Shown piece by piece: positions 35,945 to 44,269 of a stretch of 64,000 bases of DNA. The position numbers were made by a program, and so were the translations under genes. Source of the stretch: Winogradskyella aurantiaca (GTDB taxonomy: Bacteria > Bacteroidota > Bacteroidia > Flavobacteriales > Flavobacteriaceae); NCBI RefSeq assembly GCF_003362725.1, contig NZ_QKTV01000001.1:806001-870000 (forward strand), in the 5' to 3' direction. How positions within the stretch are numbered: the stretch's first letter is position 1; each line of letters begins with the position of its first letter. The notes under the pieces are model-generated. The model searched no databases. It was given only the letters and a program-made list of their open reading frames with translations, and was not told the origin of the DNA.

Positions 35945-36367
35945 ATGTTTGACTTTCAAATATTAGATCCTAAGCACATTAATAAAGTTATACCCTTAGT
36001 TTATGAATTAAACGAGGGAAAGATAGGGGTAGAAATTCTTGAGCAGCGGTTTTCAGAAATGATAAATCAAAATTATGAGTGTGCAGTAGTTTGGACCAAT
36101 AAAACTATAGTTGGGGTTACAGGTTTATGGTTCTGTACGCGACATTATATTGGTAAATCTGTTGAAATGGATCATGTTTATATACTGCCAGAGTATCGAG
36201 GGCAGGGACTAGGCGAACAATTTGTCTATTGGATTAAAGACTATGTAAAGTCTAAGGGTTTTAAAAGTTTGGAATTAAATACCTATGTAAACAACTATGC
36301 CTCCCATAAATTTTATTACAACCAGGGCTTTGAAATTTTAGGCTACCATTTTTTAAGTAAACTCTAA
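35945..36367 (+). CDS. GNAT-family N-acetyltransferase
   Basis: 140 residues, one GNAT domain. The acetyl-CoA pyrophosphate loop is YILPEYRGQGLGEQFVYW, with VEMDHVYI on the preceding strand and SLELNTYVNNYASHKFYYNQGFEILGYHF at the C-terminus. Acceptor unknown (amino acid, protein N-terminus or small amine). Stands directly after a strong terminator and overlaps convergent pepE by 4 bp. Confidence 0.88.
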   Translation: MFDFQILDPKHINKVIPLVYELNEGKIGVEILEQRFSEMINQNYECAVVWTNKTIVGVTGLWFCTRHYIGKSVEMDHVYILPEYRGQGLGEQFVYWIKDYVKSKGFKSLELNTYVNNYASHKFYYNQGFEILGYHFLSKL

Positions 36368-37071
36368 TTCTCCATTTTAAAATTGGTGCCTGTGGGAACT
36401 TCGTAGGAAGGTTGATTCGCTTTAAACACCCGTGCACTGTGATGGCCTTTTAAAATTAAGTCATCTTCAGAGACCTTAATCCAACTTCCTTCGCGTAAGC
36501 CGATAACAGAAATATCATTTTGACTGTGAAATTCCTGTATTCGTTTTTCTCGGGTTTCACCCATGTGAATACTAGATGGGTCTGGATCTAAATAATGCGG
36601 ATTTATGTTGAATGGCAAAATTCCTAAGGTCTTAAAACTAGGGGGATAAACTATTGGCATATCATTGGTGGTCTTCATATTGAGACCACAAATATTACTA
36701 CCAGCACTAGTGCCCAAATATGGAATGCCCTCCTCAATGGTATGTTTAAGGTGAGCCATCAAATCAAGTTGATGTAATTGCTTCACTAAAACAAAGGTAT
36801 TACCGCCACCGGTAAAGATCCCCTTGGCGGTCTTAATTGCTGAAATAGGGTCTTCGATGCTATGAATGCCGGTAACCGTTTTATTTATTTTGGTAAATGC
36901 TGACTGAGCTATCTGGGTATAACTATCATGTGATATGCCTCCTGGTCTGGCATAGGGAATGAAAAGAATTTCATTGGTGTTAAGGAATAGATTTTCAAGT
37001 TCTGGAAGCAAATATTCCAAATAAGATTCCCCATGAAGTGTCGAGGTGCTGGCAACAATAAGCTGTTTCAA
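36364..37071 (-). CDS. pepE: Dipeptidase E (peptidase family S51), TTG start
   Basis: 235 residues. Hydrolyses N-terminal aspartyl dipeptides in the cytoplasm. The Ser nucleophile lies in YLGTSAGSNICGL; other family motifs are FIPYARPGGISHDSY, GIFTGGGNTFVLV, NINPHYLDPDPSS and GLREGSWIKV. The start codon is TTG (minus strand of 37069-37071); no ATG occurs near, and homologues begin at this point, so TTG is accepted. Confidence 0.9.
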   Translation of the reverse strand: MKQLIVASTSTLHGESYLEYLLPELENLFLNTNEILFIPYARPGGISHDSYTQIAQSAFTKINKTVTGIHSIEDPISAIKTAKGIFTGGGNTFVLVKQLHQLDLMAHLKHTIEEGIPYLGTSAGSNICGLNMKTTNDMPIVYPPSFKTLGILPFNINPHYLDPDPSSIHMGETREKRIQEFHSQNDISVIGLREGSWIKVSEDDLILKGHHSARVFKANQPSYEVPTGTNFKMEN

Positions 37072-37170
37072 ATCTAAATTTTTGTAAATTTAAAGTATTG
37101 GAGAGTTTAACAAAAATTTACCTCCTGTAACTATGTGTAAAAGATTAGATGTTCCGAAATTCACAACATC

Positions 37171-37980
37171 ATGAAGTCTGCTATGAAAATCCGTCTTATT
37201 ACTTATTGCTTCTTTTTTATCAGTATTGTGCTTACTGCACAGGATGAACGGCAGGAGATCAGTGGTCGCGTTTATGTTAAATCCAATGAACTTGAAGGTA
37301 TTACTGTATTTAATACTAGCTCAAAACAGGGGACTGTTACAGATGAAAACGGTAGATTTACAATTGAGGCTAGAATTAATGATGTGCTAGAATTTAGTGC
37401 CCTTCAGTTTAAGGACTTTTCTATTATAGTCAGTCAAAGAATAATGGATTCTAAAAAGATGACGGCAATGCTGGTTGAAGATGTGAACAAGCTCGATGAG
37501 GTAGTTATTTTACCTTACGATTTATCCGGGAGTTTAAATGCGGATTTAAATTCAGTAAGAACTTATAACGTAGATATGGACTCTATTTATACTGGAGTTC
37601 AGGATACAGAAAAGTACCGTCTTGCCGCTGACGACGCTACAAAAGTAGACAATGCTGCCGTTAGAGATCAATTGCCTTCAATGGAAAATGGCTTGAATCT
37701 TATTAACCTTGTTGGCTTAATGATTAAGCCTTTTAAGAAGAAAAAGCTTGATAAAAGCTTGGCAGAAATTCCAACTGGTACTCTTGAAACCAGATATGAT
37801 GCAGAGTTTTTGGAAACTTACTTTAAAGTTCCAAGGGCTCGCTCAGGAGAGTTTTTGGTTTACGTTGAGGAAAAAGGAGTCCGTGCTGAATTATGGCAAG
37901 AAGAGCGCGAATTAGAATTATTAGAACTCCTTTATCAAGAAAGTGTACTTTTCTTAGACCCTAGTTTAATTGAAGATTAA
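37171..37980 (+). CDS. Secreted carboxypeptidase-regulatory-like protein (copy 1)
   Basis: 269 residues. Signal peptide (IRLITYCFFFISIVLTAQ), then a CarboxypepD_reg-like beta-sandwich (about 28-110: ISGRVYVKSNELEGITVFNTSSKQGTV-type start, DENGRFTIEA, DVLEFSALQFKDF, DEVVILPYDLSG). This is the N-terminal domain of SusC-type receptors, but no plug or barrel follows; instead there is a 150-residue tail of unknown fold. First gene of a cluster with a paralog, a DUF6702-like gene and an M1 peptidase. An alternative ATG is four codons downstream. Role unknown. Confidence 0.82.
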   Translation: MKSAMKIRLITYCFFFISIVLTAQDERQEISGRVYVKSNELEGITVFNTSSKQGTVTDENGRFTIEARINDVLEFSALQFKDFSIIVSQRIMDSKKMTAMLVEDVNKLDEVVILPYDLSGSLNADLNSVRTYNVDMDSIYTGVQDTEKYRLAADDATKVDNAAVRDQLPSMENGLNLINLVGLMIKPFKKKKLDKSLAEIPTGTLETRYDAEFLETYFKVPRARSGEFLVYVEEKGVRAELWQEERELELLELLYQESVLFLDPSLIED

Positions 37981-38782
37981 GACTTTAATTTCCATTTTTT
38001 TTATTTGTATTTCTTGGTCCTTGCTTGGGCAAGAACGCACTATTTCTGGGGTTGTAATTGGTAATGAAGATGTAGATGGGATACATGTCCTAAACAAAAC
38101 AGCACTAAAATTTACCATTACAGATACAGATGGTAGTTTTTCTATCCTTGCCCGGTTAGGAGATACGCTGACGTTTTCAAGCTTAAGATATGAGCAAAAG
38201 GAAGTATTAATTGATAACAGAATACTCAATCAAAATGTGCTGATAGTAAAGCTTAAGGAGAAAATTAATGAGTTGGATGAAGTTGTAGTAGGTAAGATTT
38301 TAACTGGGAGCTTAACATCTGATCTTGAGAATTTTAAAGTTGAGAAAGAAATCAACTTTTATGATTTAGGGATTCCTGGCTACACCGGAAAGCCTAAAAC
38401 TCAACAAGAGCGGCGACTCAATGAGGCCACTACTGGAGGTGGTATTGTGCCACTCAATCCAATTTTAAACTGGATTTCGGGCCGGACCAAACGTCTAAAG
38501 AGTAATATTCGTATTGAGAAGGATGCTGTTTGCCTTCTGCGATTTCGAGACAATTATGAGGCGCTCTTGTTTGAAAAACAATCCTTAGACGAAGACTTGA
38601 AAGTTGAATATTTTTACTTTTGCTCGGAAAGCGAGGGCTTTTCTCGACTTTGCGATTTAGGTGACCCTATAAGTATGATTGATTTTTTTAACGAGAAACT
38701 CATAATATTTAAAGAGAATGCGGCACTAAGAGAAGGAGTCAAAGAAGTTAGAGAAATTGAAGAAAAGAAAAAGAATGACTAA
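37970..38782 (+). CDS. Secreted carboxypeptidase-regulatory-like protein (copy 2), TTG start
   Basis: 270 residues, paralog of the preceding gene with the same build: signal peptide (MKIKTLISIFFICISWSLLG), CarboxypepD_reg-like domain (RTISGVVIGNEDVDGIHV, DTDGSFSILARLGDTLTFSS, NELDEVVVGKILTGSL) and an unassigned C-terminal half. The start is TTG, overlapping the last 11 bases of copy 1, so translation is probably coupled; there is no nearby ATG. Probably arose by tandem duplication followed by divergence. Confidence 0.8.
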   Translation: MKIKTLISIFFICISWSLLGQERTISGVVIGNEDVDGIHVLNKTALKFTITDTDGSFSILARLGDTLTFSSLRYEQKEVLIDNRILNQNVLIVKLKEKINELDEVVVGKILTGSLTSDLENFKVEKEINFYDLGIPGYTGKPKTQQERRLNEATTGGGIVPLNPILNWISGRTKRLKSNIRIEKDAVCLLRFRDNYEALLFEKQSLDEDLKVEYFYFCSESEGFSRLCDLGDPISMIDFFNEKLIIFKENAALREGVKEVREIEEKKKND

Positions 38783-39284
38783 GATTTCAAGATTAATTTT
38801 AATTGTAATTGGGTTTGTTTTATTCACCGCAGTATCCTCTAAGCATGAGTATTATGTGAGTGTAACTAGAGTTGAACATGTACCATCCCAAAATTCGGTT
38901 CAAATCATAACACAAATATTTATTGATGATTTTGAAGCCTTATTACAAAAACGATATGATGACAATATTGTTTTAGCTATAGAAGATGAATTAGAAATGG
39001 TTGAAAGCTACATGCAGCGCTATTTGAAGGATAAACTGAGATTTCTGATTAATGGTAATGAACACAACTTTGTTTTTATTGGGAAAAAGTACGAAGATGA
39101 TATCGTTTACTGCTATCTGGAAATTGAAGATATTGCTACCATTAAGAACATGAGAATTTCTAATGAAATATTATGTGATTTGTATCAAGAACAAGAGAAT
39201 ATTGTAAGAACAAAAATTAATTCTAAGAATAAGAGTTTTATTCTCAACAAAGCCAATATAGAGGCAGTGTTAAACTTTAATTAA
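38775..39284 (+). CDS. DUF6702-like exported protein
   Basis: 169 residues from the ATG at 38775; the longer frame opens at a TTG inside the previous gene and adds only basic residues. N-terminal hydrophobic segment (LILIVIGFVLFTAVSS) as signal peptide or anchor. HEYYVSVTRVEHVPSQNSVQIITQIFIDDFEALLQ matches, from memory, the flavobacterial family catalogued as DUF6702. Function unknown. ATG overlaps the upstream stop (ATGACTAA), and an M1 peptidase follows, an arrangement I recall from other Flavobacteriaceae. Confidence 0.8.
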   Translation: MTKISRLILIVIGFVLFTAVSSKHEYYVSVTRVEHVPSQNSVQIITQIFIDDFEALLQKRYDDNIVLAIEDELEMVESYMQRYLKDKLRFLINGNEHNFVFIGKKYEDDIVYCYLEIEDIATIKNMRISNEILCDLYQEQENIVRTKINSKNKSFILNKANIEAVLNFN

Positions 39285-39351
39285 TTCCCGAGTCTACTTG
39301 ACTTATTTTTCTATTTTAGGCATCATTTTAAAAAAATTCGAAATTCCAATC

Positions 39352-41640
39352 ATGAAAATTTTCAAACTTTTTCTAGCAGTCTTTTTAGTTTCTGCTGTAA
39401 GTGTTAATGCACAAGAGCAAGAACAAAAAGAACGCAAACCAGGTCATACTAATAACAATAAGTTCAAGCAGTTGTATGATGAGTTCGCAACTCCTAACAT
39501 GTTTAGAACTGGATCAGGTGCACCTGGGCCTGCTTATTATCAGCAACAAGCTGATTACAAAATGGACATCGAAATCGATGACGATTTAGCAAGACTTAAT
39601 GGTGAAGAAGTTATTACCTATACCAATAACTCGCCAGATGAATTAAAATATTTATGGGTGCAGTTAGACCAGAACATGAGAGCCCCAGATTCAAAATCCC
39701 CATTAATTAATGGAAGTGGTTTTGGACCTGCAACAACAGTGTCAAGAGCTGCTAACGGCTACTTAAGAGAACCATTAGAACGAGGGTTCAATATCATGCA
39801 TGTTAAGGATACAAAAGGAAATGACCTATCGCACATGATCAATAGGACTATGATGCGTGTAGAATTACCTCAAACGATGAAAACAGGAGATAAATTTTCG
39901 TTTTCTATCAAATGGTGGTATAACATCAATGATCATGTTAAAGAAGGTGGTCGCTCTGGTTATGAGTATTTCCCAGAAAACGATAACCGAATCTATGTGG
40001 TATCTCAATTCTATCCAAGAATGGCGGTCTACAATGATGTAGAGGGATGGCAAAATTCTCAATTCTGGGGGCGTGATGAGTTTGCATTACCCTTTGGAAA
40101 TTTCGATGTAAATATTACAGTTCCTGCAGATCATATTCTGGACGGTACAGGATATTTGACTAATAGGGAAGAGGTCTTTACTAAAGAAATGATGAAGCGT
40201 TACAAGCAGGCCAAAAAGTCTTATGATAAGCCTGTTGTAATTGTTACACAAGAAGAAGCAGAGCGCGCAGAAAAATCAAAAAGCAAGGACAAGAAGACTT
40301 GGAAACTGTCAGCTCAAATGGTAAGAGACTTTGGTTTTGCTACGTCTAGAAAATTCTTATGGGATATGATGGCTGTGAAACTTGATACCAAAGATGTTAT
40401 GGCGGTATCCCTGTATTCAAAAGAGGGTAACCCATTATGGGGTGAATGGTCCACAAGAGCGGTAGCATCTACATTAAAGTCGTATTCAAGAATGACATTT
40501 GACTACCCTTACCATAAGGCCATTTCTGCTCATGCACCAATGGGTATGGAATATCCAATGATCTCTTACAATTTTGGAAGACCGGATAAAAATGGAAACT
40601 ATACAGAACGTACAAAGTTTGGAATGATCAGTGTAATTATCCACGAGGTTGGTCACAACTGGTTTCCAATGATTGTGAATAGTGACGAACGTCAGTGGAC
40701 TTGGATGGACGAAGGACTAGATACCTTCTGCCAATACGTTGCAGAGCAAGATTTTGGTGAGTGGCATCCAGAGGCCCTTTCTGCTGATATGAAAGCGTAT
40801 CCATCACGAAGAGGACCAGCAGCTAATATTGTACGTTACATGGGTGGTGATCAAGATTACATAGCTCCAATCATGTCTAAGGGACTTAATACCTACCAGT
40901 TTGGTAATAACGCTTATGGCAAACCAGGAACGGCATTAAACATCCTAAGAGAGACGGTTATGGGGAGAGAGTTGTTTGATTATGCTTTTAAAGAATATGC
41001 AAATCGTTGGAAGTTTAAGCACCCAACTCCTGAGGATTTCTTCCGTACTATGGAAGACGCTTCAGCCATGGATCTTGATTGGTTCTGGAGAGGATGGTTC
41101 TACAGCACGGATTATACGGATATTGGTGTGAAAGAGGTAAAGAAATTTGCCGTTACAACTAATCCAACAGAACAAGGAAAGCAAATTGCTGAACGTTATA
41201 ATATAGATCCAAACAGTCTAGTGTATTTTGTTGAAGAAGGTACCGAAGGTTATGAAGAGGCAAGCGCTGGCGATATGGCAGAATTACCAACCGTGAAGGA
41301 GTTTATCATGGACAATTTTTCGGAGGAACAACAAGGTGAGATAAAGTCTCCTAAGTATTTCTATCAGGTGACTTACGATAAGCCAGGAGGTCTAGTAATG
41401 CCATTGATTGTTGAGTATACTTATGCAGATGGAACTACAAAAAGAGAAACATTCCCAGCACAGATATGGAGACTAAACGACACTGAGGTAAGTAGAGCAA
41501 TTGCAAGTGAAAAAGAGATTGTGTCAATTCAAGTTGATCCAGATTTAGAAACTGCGGATGTTGATACCTCTAATAACTCATGGCCAAGAGAAATCAAGCA
41601 AAGTGAATTTGAGCAATTTAAAAATCAAGTGAAGAACTAA
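39352..41640 (+). CDS. M1-family metallopeptidase, exported
   Basis: 762 residues from the ATG at 39352, which gives a signal peptide (MKIFKLFLAVFLVSAVSVNAQ); the open frame extends upstream but adds residues before it that do not fit. Zinc aminopeptidase: IIHEVGHNWFPMIVNSDERQ with the two His, and the third ligand Glu in WTWMDEGLDTF. The exopeptidase motif appears as PMGMEYPM instead of GAMEN. N-terminal beta-sheet domain and C-terminal part as in cold-active M1 enzymes. Probably acts outside the cytoplasm to degrade peptides. Terminator follows. Confidence 0.92.
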   Translation: MKIFKLFLAVFLVSAVSVNAQEQEQKERKPGHTNNNKFKQLYDEFATPNMFRTGSGAPGPAYYQQQADYKMDIEIDDDLARLNGEEVITYTNNSPDELKYLWVQLDQNMRAPDSKSPLINGSGFGPATTVSRAANGYLREPLERGFNIMHVKDTKGNDLSHMINRTMMRVELPQTMKTGDKFSFSIKWWYNINDHVKEGGRSGYEYFPENDNRIYVVSQFYPRMAVYNDVEGWQNSQFWGRDEFALPFGNFDVNITVPADHILDGTGYLTNREEVFTKEMMKRYKQAKKSYDKPVVIVTQEEAERAEKSKSKDKKTWKLSAQMVRDFGFATSRKFLWDMMAVKLDTKDVMAVSLYSKEGNPLWGEWSTRAVASTLKSYSRMTFDYPYHKAISAHAPMGMEYPMISYNFGRPDKNGNYTERTKFGMISVIIHEVGHNWFPMIVNSDERQWTWMDEGLDTFCQYVAEQDFGEWHPEALSADMKAYPSRRGPAANIVRYMGGDQDYIAPIMSKGLNTYQFGNNAYGKPGTALNILRETVMGRELFDYAFKEYANRWKFKHPTPEDFFRTMEDASAMDLDWFWRGWFYSTDYTDIGVKEVKKFAVTTNPTEQGKQIAERYNIDPNSLVYFVEEGTEGYEEASAGDMAELPTVKEFIMDNFSEEQQGEIKSPKYFYQVTYDKPGGLVMPLIVEYTYADGTTKRETFPAQIWRLNDTEVSRAIASEKEIVSIQVDPDLETADVDTSNNSWPREIKQSEFEQFKNQVKN

Positions 41641-41657
41641 TTCACTTATTCAATATA

Positions 41658-41689
41658 AAAAATGCCGACTTATTTAAGTCGGCATTTTT
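41658..41689 (+). terminator. Rho-independent terminator after the M1 peptidase
   Basis: A 13-bp perfect stem (41658-41670 with 41677-41689), 6-nt loop, right arm ending in a T-run. Confidence 0.9.
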
Positions 41690-41707
41690 ATTTAAGAAAA
41701 GTCAAGC

Positions 41708-41715
41708 TATCTTTG
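41708..41715 (+). promoter_or_regulatory. Promoter -7 element for tatA
   Basis: TATCTTTG matches TAnnTTTG. Transcription should start near 41720-41723, on top of the first ATG (41720), so the second ATG at 41735 is the likelier start. Confidence 0.5.
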
Positions 41716-41734
41716 CAGCATGTTAGCAGGAACA

Positions 41735-42010
41735 ATGTTTTTATTTATTGGTGGGTCCGAAATCATCTTCATTCTATTTATAGTAGTGATGTTTTTTGGT
41801 GCTGATAAAATCCCTGAAATTGCGCGTGGATTAGGTAAGGGCATGCGAACTCTAAAGGATGCTACCAATGATATAAAGCATGAAGTAACAAAAAGTGCTA
41901 AGGATCAGGGCGTGATTGATACAAAAGTTACTCAAGATATCAATCAGGAAATTAACAAAGTCAAGGATGAGATCGATGATCTTACAGGATCCATCCGGAG
42001 AAAAATGTAA
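41735..42010 (+). CDS. tatA: Twin-arginine translocase subunit TatA/TatE
   Basis: 91 residues from the ATG at 41735 (96 if the ATG at 41720 is used; the promoter position argues against it). One short N-terminal membrane helix (FIGGSEIIFILFIVVMFFGADKIPE), the FG hinge, and an amphipathic helix (IARGLGKGMRTLKDATNDIK), then a charged tail. Polymerises to form the pore for folded Tat substrates. No tatC is in the window. Between M1 peptidase and O-methyltransferase genes. Confidence 0.92.
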   Translation: MFLFIGGSEIIFILFIVVMFFGADKIPEIARGLGKGMRTLKDATNDIKHEVTKSAKDQGVIDTKVTQDINQEINKVKDEIDDLTGSIRRKM

Positions 42011-42012
42011 TC

Positions 42013-42651
42013 TTAAATCTTTCTGCTAAGTGTTATGCCGTCTCTTACTGGCAACATTACTGATTCCATTTCTGGATGTTCTTTTATCATTCTATTGAAT
42101 TTTGTCAATGCCTTAGTGGATTCGTCTGTATGTTTATCTGGATCGAGAACCTTTCCATGCCAAAGTACATTGTCAGAGAGTATAATACCACCTTTATTGA
42201 GCATTCCAATTATTAAGTTGAGGTAGTTAGGGTAATTGGGTTTATCAGCATCGATAAATATAAGATCAAAGGTGGAGTTAAGTTCTGGGATGATATCAAG
42301 GGCATTCCCAATATGCTGAACTATTTGATGACCTCTTCCAGATTTATCAAAGTATTTACGTTGAATGCCATAAAGCTCTTCATTTATATCAATAGTATGT
42401 ATAATGCCGTTTTCTGAAAGACCCTCTAAAAGGCATAGTGTGGAATAGCCTGTATAAGTACCAATTTCCAGAATACTCTTAGGGTTAACAAGTTTGGATA
42501 GAATACTTAAAAATTTCCCTTGATAAGCACCAGATAACATAATGGGCTGTAATACTTTTTGATAAGTCTCACGTTCTAACTCATCAAGCAATTGGGAAGG
42601 GGCGGAAGAATGTGCCTCTAGATAATCATTTAAAGATTCTGAGATAATCAC
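42013..42651 (-). CDS. SAM-dependent O-methyltransferase, GTG start
   Basis: 212 residues of the catechol O-methyltransferase-like family. SAM motif ILEIGTYTGYSTLCLLEGL, FIDADKPNYPNY with metal-binding Asp, and ILSDNVLWHGKV (Asp/Asn metal site). Likely methylates a catechol or related phenol with a divalent metal. Start is GTG. It follows the ACMS decarboxylase gene by one base and thus ends the kynurenine operon, although the family also occurs away from it; a link to the pathway is not shown. Confidence 0.88.
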   Translation of the reverse strand: MIISESLNDYLEAHSSAPSQLLDELERETYQKVLQPIMLSGAYQGKFLSILSKLVNPKSILEIGTYTGYSTLCLLEGLSENGIIHTIDINEELYGIQRKYFDKSGRGHQIVQHIGNALDIIPELNSTFDLIFIDADKPNYPNYLNLIIGMLNKGGIILSDNVLWHGKVLDPDKHTDESTKALTKFNRMIKEHPEMESVMLPVRDGITLSRKI

Positions 42652-42652
42652 A

Positions 42653-43738
42653 CTAAGAGGTAATTCTATTAATTAGTTTATCCTTGGCTTTTTGATCGTC
42701 TCCACACAACCATTGAAGAATATTATCTTGCCAAATGTCCTCACTTTCTTCTCGTGTTATAATATCTCGTTCTATGGCAAGGTCTAGTATTTTTCCAGGA
42801 TAGGAAGATTGCTTGTCACTCTCCATTTCACCAAGGGGGTACGGATCATCAAGCCCCATGATGACCTGTTTAGATGTTTGATTTTTGATCAATAGTTCCA
42901 GAGATCCTGTATCGTGGACCAGGGTATCAAAGAAAATATTCTCGTGCGCGACGGCTTTTCTAGGGTGTTCCATACCCTCAAATAAATCTGGTCTGCCATC
43001 AAAGCCTTGAATGCGTCGACCTAAATTAATCTGGGCTAACTGTCCTCCATGAGCGAAACAGACACGCATATTCGGATATTTATTATAATAGCCGTTGAGG
43101 GTCAAGAAATGATAGGCATCAGCGCATTGAGCCAACATCCATATCAAATGAAAACGCCAGGAAGTATTTTCCAGTTTTATAAATTTTTCACCATCATAAG
43201 GGTGGATTTCGATGGCTAAATTGTACTTGTTGGCCAGCTCAAAAATAGGTTCATTTTCTTCATCAAAAATACAACGCCATGTGCCAATAGTATCCATGTA
43301 GTGGGTGGGCAGGCAAAGTAATTGCATTCCTAGTACTTCAACGCAACGCTCAATCTCCCAGCAGGCTCCTCTAACAAATCCAGGATGTACAACAAATCCA
43401 CAAGTAAACTTACTTGGGTGTTCATGCTGAATACGTGCATTAAAATCATTCTGAAATCGGAGGGCTTGCTTCATCTCCTCCAAACGTAAACCATTACCGT
43501 AAAGCTGCGATAAATTAAGGACAACTGCATGATCAATCTTAAAATGATCCATCCATGCTAGTTTTTCATTTAAGAAGAAACTTGAATCTGTAATAGGCCT
43601 ATTCCAATCCTTCTGAAGCATATATTTACGGTCTTTATCAACCCAAAAAATACCCTTATCCTTCATGAATTGAGGAATCTCTTCAGGGTAGGGAAGAAGG
43701 TGTGAATGTCCGTTTATTCTTAATTTACGTTGTTTCAT
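42653..43738 (-). CDS. 2-amino-3-carboxymuconate-6-semialdehyde decarboxylase
   Basis: 361 residues, amidohydrolase superfamily (ACMSD type). Removes CO2 from ACMS, diverting it from quinolinate to 2-aminomuconate. Metal ligands fit: His11 and His13 (INGHSHLLP), His179 (AIEIHPYD), Asp297/298 (GLDDPYPLG), and the catalytic His230 (CFAHGG). Follows the 3-hydroxyanthranilate dioxygenase gene by 32 bp, whose product it uses. Sequence and operon position together make the call firm. Confidence 0.92.
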   Translation of the reverse strand: MKQRKLRINGHSHLLPYPEEIPQFMKDKGIFWVDKDRKYMLQKDWNRPITDSSFFLNEKLAWMDHFKIDHAVVLNLSQLYGNGLRLEEMKQALRFQNDFNARIQHEHPSKFTCGFVVHPGFVRGACWEIERCVEVLGMQLLCLPTHYMDTIGTWRCIFDEENEPIFELANKYNLAIEIHPYDGEKFIKLENTSWRFHLIWMLAQCADAYHFLTLNGYYNKYPNMRVCFAHGGQLAQINLGRRIQGFDGRPDLFEGMEHPRKAVAHENIFFDTLVHDTGSLELLIKNQTSKQVIMGLDDPYPLGEMESDKQSSYPGKILDLAIERDIITREESEDIWQDNILQWLCGDDQKAKDKLINRITS

Positions 43739-43770
43739 AGGGCGTTTAGAGATCCTTATTTTGGACGGAA

Positions 43771-44247
43771 CTACTTTTTGATGGTATTGTTATATCGATC
43801 AAAAATTTCAGGTAAATCTGTTTCAATATTAGCTAGGGTAAATTCTTCTTCATAAACCAAACTTCCATCCTTATCAGAATACCATTGTAATTTGTCTTTT
43901 ACTCCTTCGGGTCTTGGGTATTCTACAACGAGGCCAACAGTATTTGGACCCCGACGAGGTGAATGTGGCACCTTAGCAGGCAATACAAAGATTTCTCCTT
44001 CTTTAATTTCAATATCCTTGGGTTCTCCATTATCAATTATCTTCAAGGTAATGTCTCCCTCTAATTGATAAAAGAATTCTGGTGTTTCATTGTAATGGTA
44101 ATCTGTGCGGCTGTTAGGGCCTCCAACAACCATCACAATAAATTCTCCATCTTTCCAAACCACTTTGTTGCCTACAGGTGGTTTTAACAAATGACGGTTT
44201 TCTTCAATCCAAGCTTTAAAATTAATGGGTGGAAATATGGTACTCAT
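43771..44247 (-). CDS. 3-hydroxyanthranilate 3,4-dioxygenase
   Basis: 158 residues, a single cupin. Opens the ring of 3-hydroxyanthranilate with Fe(II) and O2 to give ACMS. Active-site residues match the bacterial enzyme by number: Arg47, His51, Glu57, His95, Arg99 and Glu109. Oddity: bacterial enzymes such as that of Cupriavidus carry a second, rubredoxin-like Fe site with two CxxC pairs in the C-terminal part; here that region reads WYSDKDG and the protein ends without any Cys, so the second site is absent as in the animal enzymes. Central gene of the operon. Confidence 0.93.
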   Translation of the reverse strand: MSTIFPPINFKAWIEENRHLLKPPVGNKVVWKDGEFIVMVVGGPNSRTDYHYNETPEFFYQLEGDITLKIIDNGEPKDIEIKEGEIFVLPAKVPHSPRRGPNTVGLVVEYPRPEGVKDKLQWYSDKDGSLVYEEEFTLANIETDLPEIFDRYNNTIKK

Positions 44248-44269
44248 GAGCTAAATTATTTATCTAAAG

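Noticed and set aside
39298-39351. Upstream extension of the M1 peptidase frame
   Set aside because: Adds residues before a clean signal peptide; start moved to 39352.
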